A stretch of DNA of 64,000 bases from Parus major (Eukaryota > Chordata > Aves > Passeriformes > Paridae), in NCBI RefSeq assembly GCF_001522545.3, contig NC_031768.1:99608214-99672213 (forward strand). Direction: 5' to 3'. Of this stretch, positions 59,201 through 64,000 are shown in pieces. The translations under genes were made by a program, and so were the position numbers. The notes beneath the pieces are model-generated. The model did no database searches. It saw nothing but the letters and a program-made list of their open reading frames with translations, and was not told the origin of the DNA. Positions within the stretch are counted from its first letter, which is position 1. Each line of letters starts with the position of its first letter.

Positions 59201-60978
59201 ATACAATGTGTTCCAGTTATAAAAGTTCTACTCTGTATCTTTAAGTGTGCTAGGCAAGCTAAGAAAATTCTGAGCAATTTCCCTTGATTTCAGATCAGGT
59301 AAACTAACTGAAACAATTAATTCACATCTGCATCACATTGAGGTCTGGCAGATAGAGATAGGCAGTTACTTAAAGTTAGAAAAAGAGGCTGAAGCTCCAG
59401 TGCTGTGCTGCCAAGTCTCAGATTAAGTCATAGCTCCTTCTAGCAATTTAACTTCTGGGAAGGTGGAGGGAAGGATTTGTTCTGACCTCTCTGGCTATAA
59501 AATATGAAGGATGTCTCAGTCTGTGTGAGCTATGATGGATCCCTGTTGTGGTCAGTGAGCAGGGCTTCAAGGGGAGGGTCATCTCAGCCTCTTTCAGTAT
59601 CTTCATCTGAAAAGGTGTGAGTCATGCCCATGGTACTCCAGTTTCTCTTCCTGGCTATAAACCCTGCAGGACTGCACCACAGATCTCCAGGTGTGAGTTA
59701 AGGTACTGTCAGGCAGATGGCTCCTTACCTATCTTGGTCAAACTGGGCATCAGAAACTGTGACTTGCCTGAGATTTGGCAGCAAAGCTGGAACTGCTGAT
59801 GCTGCTTAGGTTAGGGTGGTTCTTGTCTGTAAATCATGGTGGATAAATCCCACAGTGACATGAGTATGGGTTAATTCTCCCCTTCTTGTATGATGTTTGA
59901 TGGTTGAACAGTGGTTTCTGTGTGCCACTGTAGATCTTTTATTTTTCTGTCAAGTAATGGTCATAGACTTATAAAGAATGGACCTTGGTTTAAAAAAACC
60001 CCTGCAAACAGCAAAAAAAAACCCAAACAAAACCAGCCAAACACACCAAACTGTAGTATTTCCTAAACAAACAACAAAGTGCAAAAATTTCCACAGCAGA
60101 CATTAATAAACCATATTTTCAAAACTGTGTTGATGGAATTGAAGAGTCCTTAACATCTAACACCACTGATGTACACATGTACAGTAAAAATACTTGCATT
60201 TGGAAACTGAACTTCCATATCCATCAGCACAATATTTGAATATCTAGAAGAGATGTGTTTTCATTTTGTTTGAATTTTTTTCATGAATCCATCTGGGACA
60301 GTGGAGGGATCATCCTCTTAAGCTTTAACATGAATTATTGTATAATGATGATCTCTTTTAGAACTGTCTAAAAAAAAGTAAATAGTGGTTCAAGTACCTG
60401 TATCAAAGTGGAAAACTTAACAACTGCTCTTCTGGGGCTTTCTTCCAAAAAAGGCTTTCTTCCATTTATGTAAATGAGAATTAAGATTTTTACTTCAGCA
60501 GGACAGAATTACTCATTTGCATATCATCATCATCATTATTGCTGTGGAAGTGGGAGGGGAATATAGTGTTAATGACATTCACAGCTTGTTACAAATTGAA
60601 AAGAGTTGGTAGTGCCAACTGAGAAGATAACAAAGAAGCAAACAGAAATACAAGCCAAAGCACTTAAATGTAAACTAAAAGGAGGCAAGAGATGAAAAAT
60701 GTGCTCTAATAGAGATGCAGACTGGTGGTGGACAGTAAAGCTGGATGAATACTGAAAGCACTAAACCTTAAATAATTATCCCCTAAGGAAATGTCAGCAC
60801 TTGCAGCTGGTAAACTATTTAGATGGTTCAAACAAATAACAGATTAGAAATGCATTTGTCTTATGCTGTAGCCACAAAAAACAGACCTAAGTCTCGATAT
60901 GGGGACTGCAGGTATCTGTCACAGAAGAGGTCTGTCTTTTGAGAGCTCAGATGTACTGGGCACTGTAATACCTACCAT
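53206..60978. other. Unique DNA, no gene recognised
   Basis: A short TACATTA tandem is at 53281-53302 and a TTGG/TGTG low-complexity patch at 54240-54290. Overlapping frames of up to 112 codons (55565-55903, plus; 55558-55866, minus) mirror each other on opposite strands and show no domain. A-rich patches lie near 59990-60060. No CR1 or LTR is recognised. Confidence 0.5.
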
Positions 60979-61242
60979 TTAATGGGAGAGGTGAAAAATC
61001 CTTGTAAAGCTTGAGGAATTCCTCAACATAGATTTAGTAGTAAGACTCAATCCAATCACTCCTTTGAGATCAGGAACTTCCAGCAATTTACTGAGAAATG
61101 ATAAAACAGTTTCCAGCTCCTCAAAGAGTTTCCTATGATTTACTGTCCAGTCCACAGAAGGGGTGCTGTAATTAGGAAAGCTTCGTTGATAAAACATCAA
61201 AACCTGTGTCTTGCCAGCTTGTGGTAAAGATCACAGCAATTA
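60979..61242 (-). CDS. Unassigned coding-like open frame, minus strand
   Basis: A minus-strand frame ends at 60979 and stays open past its possible start at about 61200, up to about 61240. Its composition is protein-like, unlike most frames here: a mixed stretch PSVDWTVNHRKLFEELE followed by a leucine-rich amphipathic segment (VLSFLSKLLEVPDLKGVIG). A possible splice acceptor (a CTTTACCACAAG tract) lies just upstream on the minus strand, and a GTAGGT donor-like site lies just after the stop. I do not recognise the protein. It could be a retrocopy fragment, part of an ERV, an exon, or chance. It sits just left of the ERV integrase remnant but on the other strand. Confidence 0.2.
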
Positions 61243-61355
61243 CTTTAGATAAGAACTTGAGGTCCAGTGTTGACTATCCAAGAAAACTATAAACTATATT
61301 GATCAAACCTGACAAGCAAAGAGCATTGGAGAAAATGGGAAACAGTAGAAGATGA

Positions 61356-62378
61356 AGACAATATGGAAAATGGGGGAGAAAATCTGTCTTACTGAAAAAA
61401 ATTACTGTAAGCAAGTGGTTTCATGGTAAAGCTCATGGAGGACTGCAATCAGTGGCTATTGAAGTGCTACAAGTATGGGTGGCACTGTGTCTCTGTACAG
61501 CCACTAAAATAATTATTAATGCCTGTTCCATCTGTAAGAAATTCTCAAATAATAAAGCCTATGAAAATCAGCCTTTTTTTCCCATTCTGAAGACTTCATG
61601 TAAACAATGCTGCTATGTCCACAATATGTGGATATAAATATTTGCTAGTTATACAAGACCAATTATCATTATGGGTGGAGGCTTTCCGAGTAAGAAAAGC
61701 AAACACTGGAAGAGTAATGAAAGCTCTCCTTAAAGAAATTAATCCTAGGTATGGAATACAAGAATCTGAATCAGAAGAAGGTCGAATTTCACAGCAGGAA
61801 CAATCAATTGGTTTTATAAAAGGTTAGGAATTAAAAAGATTGCAGATCCTTATCATCCTCAAGCATCTGGACAGGTAGAAAGGATGAATTATCTATTAAG
61901 GAGAGAACAGCTAAAATTTGCACATATATGGGGTTAGTATGGCCTGAAGCATTAAATTTAACCTTATGAGACATTTGAAAGGCCCCAAGACAATGGCTTG
62001 GACTATTGCTTGATGAAGTTCTTCTTGGGAAGCACTTGTCTATAGTAGGAACTTCTATCCCAGCCCTAAGCAGCGTCTTGAAAGCAGATGAGCCTTTGAC
62101 ACACTATGTCCTAAACTTACAGAAAGTTTTGAAATTAAAAGGGATCATTACTAGTGGTACTAACCCATTTCTCTGGAGGTACAGGCACATGATTTGTAGC
62201 CTGGAGATAAAATTTTATTTAAAGTGTTTTCCTATAAATCTAAATTAGAATGTGGGAGTGGCTGCAGACAGTTTTATTAAATTCTTACTTTGCTGTAAAA
62301 GTTAGAGGACAGGAAGCTTGGATCCATCACTTGCATGTTAAGTGGTTGTCAAAGGGTCATTCAGTGGATGAACAATGA
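61356..62378 (+). pseudogene. pol: ERV integrase remnant (3' end of pol)
   Basis: Integrase joins viral DNA to host DNA. The N-terminal zinc finger is visible: WFHGKAH gives the two histidines (61416-61436) and CSICKK the two cysteines. The frame ends with a stop at 61637 and the core continues in another frame (LSLWVEAF, then EINPRYGI). The second catalytic aspartate, expected in an SDNG/SDRG-like motif, is replaced in ESEEG. The third catalytic glutamate is present in HPQASGQVERMN (from about 61855). The C-terminal part (WPEALN, then HDL-stop-PGD, then AWIHHLHVKW) is split by further stops and frame changes and ends with a stop at 62376-62378. At least four changes of frame or internal stops mark it as a long-dead pseudogene. 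Confidence 0.88.
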
Positions 62379-62482
62379 GTGCTGGAAGAATCCAACTTGG
62401 TCACTGCTTTAAAAACTGAAATAGGTTTTGGGGTTATTTCAGACCTACTTGGGTGTGAGGTTTCCAAGTGCCTGAGGACATT

Positions 62483-63653
62483 ATGGAAATCCTACATGTA
62501 AAATTAGTAGTCTTTGCCATGCTTTTTTACATTAGATAGTATCTAAATTTTTACAGCCTTGTTACAAGGAGGGAAAAATTTTATTTCAACAGAACAAAAA
62601 CTATAGTCCAAATTACTGATAATACTCACTATTGGATATGTCCTTTCCTTCCAAGATAATCCTCTGTTAGGGAACTCTGTACCAAATAACATCTCATGGG
62701 CTATGTTGTGTTCAGATATTTCTTTCCACCAAGACCATACACACTCACAACAGTGGCAGATGGCAGTCCCAGGAGCAAAGAACAAATATGCAGTGTAAAA
62801 CATTACACCTGGCTCACTCACTTATGCTCCTATAGCAATACTATTCCTGTGAGCAACCTTGATGATTGTAACCAAACAATGGGCATATAAATAACAAGAA
62901 TAATTGAGGGACTTTTCCACGCACCTTGTCCTGTACCTGAGGGTAAAGGTTGACCTGGGATGTGTGGTAAGAGAGCTCATAAAAAATTACCAGGAGAGTG
63001 GTCAGGAATTTTTGTCTTAGGAGCCTCAGCTCCTAATATTTTTGTTCTCAAATTAAGCTGTGATGCCAGGATCATGGTACAAACATTTGTTCATAGGACC
63101 AAATGTATGAATTTATTAGTAGAAAGACCAACCACATTCTACTCCTTTTTTATCTGATTGGGAGTGAGTGAATTAGAAAAGGACTGTTAACATTTCAGTG
63201 GCAATAGGAACTTTAGGCAGTAATACTGTTGATGCAATTGTGACGTTCCAAAAAAGGCTTCACAGCTCTCTGAAATGTCACTGAAAAACAGAATGTCAGC
63301 AGACACTTTCTTAGCCTCACAAGGGGGAGTGTATACAATTATTAATACTAGTTGTTGCAAGTTTGTTGATCAGAGTGGGAGGATTTCAGCTGATGTCTGG
63401 AAGTTGTGCTAGCAAGTAAAATTAGTGCATAAAATACAATTGGATTTGTACAATCTGTACTTCAACAGTCTTACAAGTATGGTCTTGGCTCAACTCCTGG
63501 ATATCAGATTTAGGAGCCTGGGCAAAATGAATCCTTTATGGGTTATTGATTTTTATAATAATCTTTGTCATACTGTTTGTATTTAACATTGTAACGCTTG
63601 CTGTACTCAACTGTGCTTACACTTTAGAGGCTACAAGTACTCTGCTCCCATAG
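62483..63653 (+). pseudogene. env: ERV envelope remnant (SU and TM)
   Basis: Envelope normally gives surface (SU) and transmembrane (TM) subunits. A possible start ATG at 62483 is followed by a short hydrophobic leader and soon a stop. SU is badly decayed; a THYWICPFLP stretch resembles the conserved CW-C motif with its first cysteine lost. TM is clearer: an AIGTLG-type fusion-peptide region near 63200, then SQGGVYTIINTSCC at about 63320-63358. This is the CX6CC motif with tyrosine in place of the first cysteine (63332-63334). After a stop and a frame change, DLGAWAK, another stop and a strongly hydrophobic anchor (about 63543-63615) follow. The frame ends with a stop at 63651-63653. It is not functional. 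Confidence 0.85.
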
Positions 63654-63759
63654 AAAAAATAGCATGAAATTAAAAACAAAGGTAGGACTGTTCTGGAGAG
63701 GGTCATTATATAATTAAACTTAGCAATAGTGGACTGCATGAGCAGACAAAGCCTACAGA

Positions 63760-64000
63760 TTGTGATACATGAACTATAACAACCATATTGCAGTTGTTTA
63801 TCTCATCAACCGGAGCTTATCTGGCTCTATCACTTCGGCCGGCTCGGAAGGAGTGGGTCACACCCCAGGAGCAGGATGACCCAAGGTGTGACTAGAGCAC
63901 TCACTCTACGGCTTTTTGGCTGTCAGTCTGTGCTCTGAGGAGACAAGGACAAGAGGGAGATCTTTTGCATGGGATAATAGAGGATTTATTGCTCTGGGGA
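63760..64000 (-). mobile_element. Possible partial ERV LTR at window edge, minus strand
   Basis: On the minus strand the last 240 bp read like R-U5 of an LTR: AATAAA (complement of 63984-63989) near the edge, then a T/C-rich stretch and a GC-richer segment with GAGCCGGCCGAAG. The U3 would lie beyond 64000, so the call cannot be confirmed. The left end is unclear. The orientation is opposite to the adjacent ERV, so it is unlikely to be that element's own 3' LTR. Confidence 0.35.

Larger units (their letters stand above)
61356..63660 (+). mobile_element. Decayed class I ERV, 3' half (pol end to env)
   Basis: About 2.3 kb on the plus strand holds integrase followed by envelope, in retroviral order. 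Gag, protease, reverse transcriptase and a 5' LTR are absent, so the left end is truncated near 61356. The integrase HPQASGQVERMN block and WIHHLHVKW end, together with an envelope of the CX6CC type, place it with gammaretrovirus-like (class I) ERVs. Stops and frame changes are spread throughout; it cannot encode functional proteins. A 3' LTR of the same element was not clearly found. Confidence 0.88.

Noticed and set aside
61356..63653. Possibility that the ERV envelope or integrase is a co-opted host gene
   Set aside because: Stops and frameshifts are spread through both parts and key residues are lost, so no intact product can be made.

Overview
The window looks like AT-rich, gene-poor vertebrate nuclear DNA, most probably from a bird and likely a passerine. 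The evidence is the repeat content: fragments of CR1 LINEs on both strands, ending in the usual avian 3' sequence near ATTCTATGATTC, and many avian-type endogenous retrovirus (ERV) LTRs. No intact host protein-coding gene, rRNA or tRNA was recognised. Nearly all open frames are short, lack recognisable domains and look like chance. Two assembly gaps (N) are present.

Layout. 1-7 kb is unique AT-rich DNA. 7.0-8.4 kb holds a CR1 piece, a truncated LTR and a CR1 3' end. 8.4-16 kb is mostly unique, with a GAAAAAA microsatellite. At 16-17.9 kb an isolated GC-rich block is followed by a minus-strand LTR and a second LTR-like segment. 18-23 kb is unique, with an AAT microsatellite. 23.0-23.9 kb holds CR1 3' ends, one split cleanly by a solo LTR with a 5-bp target duplication. 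25.9-28.0 kb has a CR1 piece and two LTRs in opposite orientation; the second has a perfect duplication and contains the first N gap. 28-41 kb is mostly unique, with the second gap, an ancient CR1 remnant, a possible regulatory element and a 41-nt-arm inverted repeat. 41-44 kb has an LTR and two CR1 copies of opposite strand. 47-53 kb has CR1 pieces, a minus-strand LTR, a strong G-quadruplex motif and a CR1 split by another solo LTR. 53-61 kb is unique.

61.36-63.65 kb is the decayed 3' half of a class I (gammaretrovirus-like) ERV: integrase followed by envelope, with stops, frameshifts and lost key residues. The window ends in what may be a minus-strand LTR.

The LTRs carry their own TATA and polyadenylation signals, so they could contribute promoters or transcript ends. 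The clearest structural results are the two solo LTRs inserted into older CR1 copies, where the interrupted host repeat fixes the LTR ends to the base. Family names are not assigned because no repeat library could be searched.
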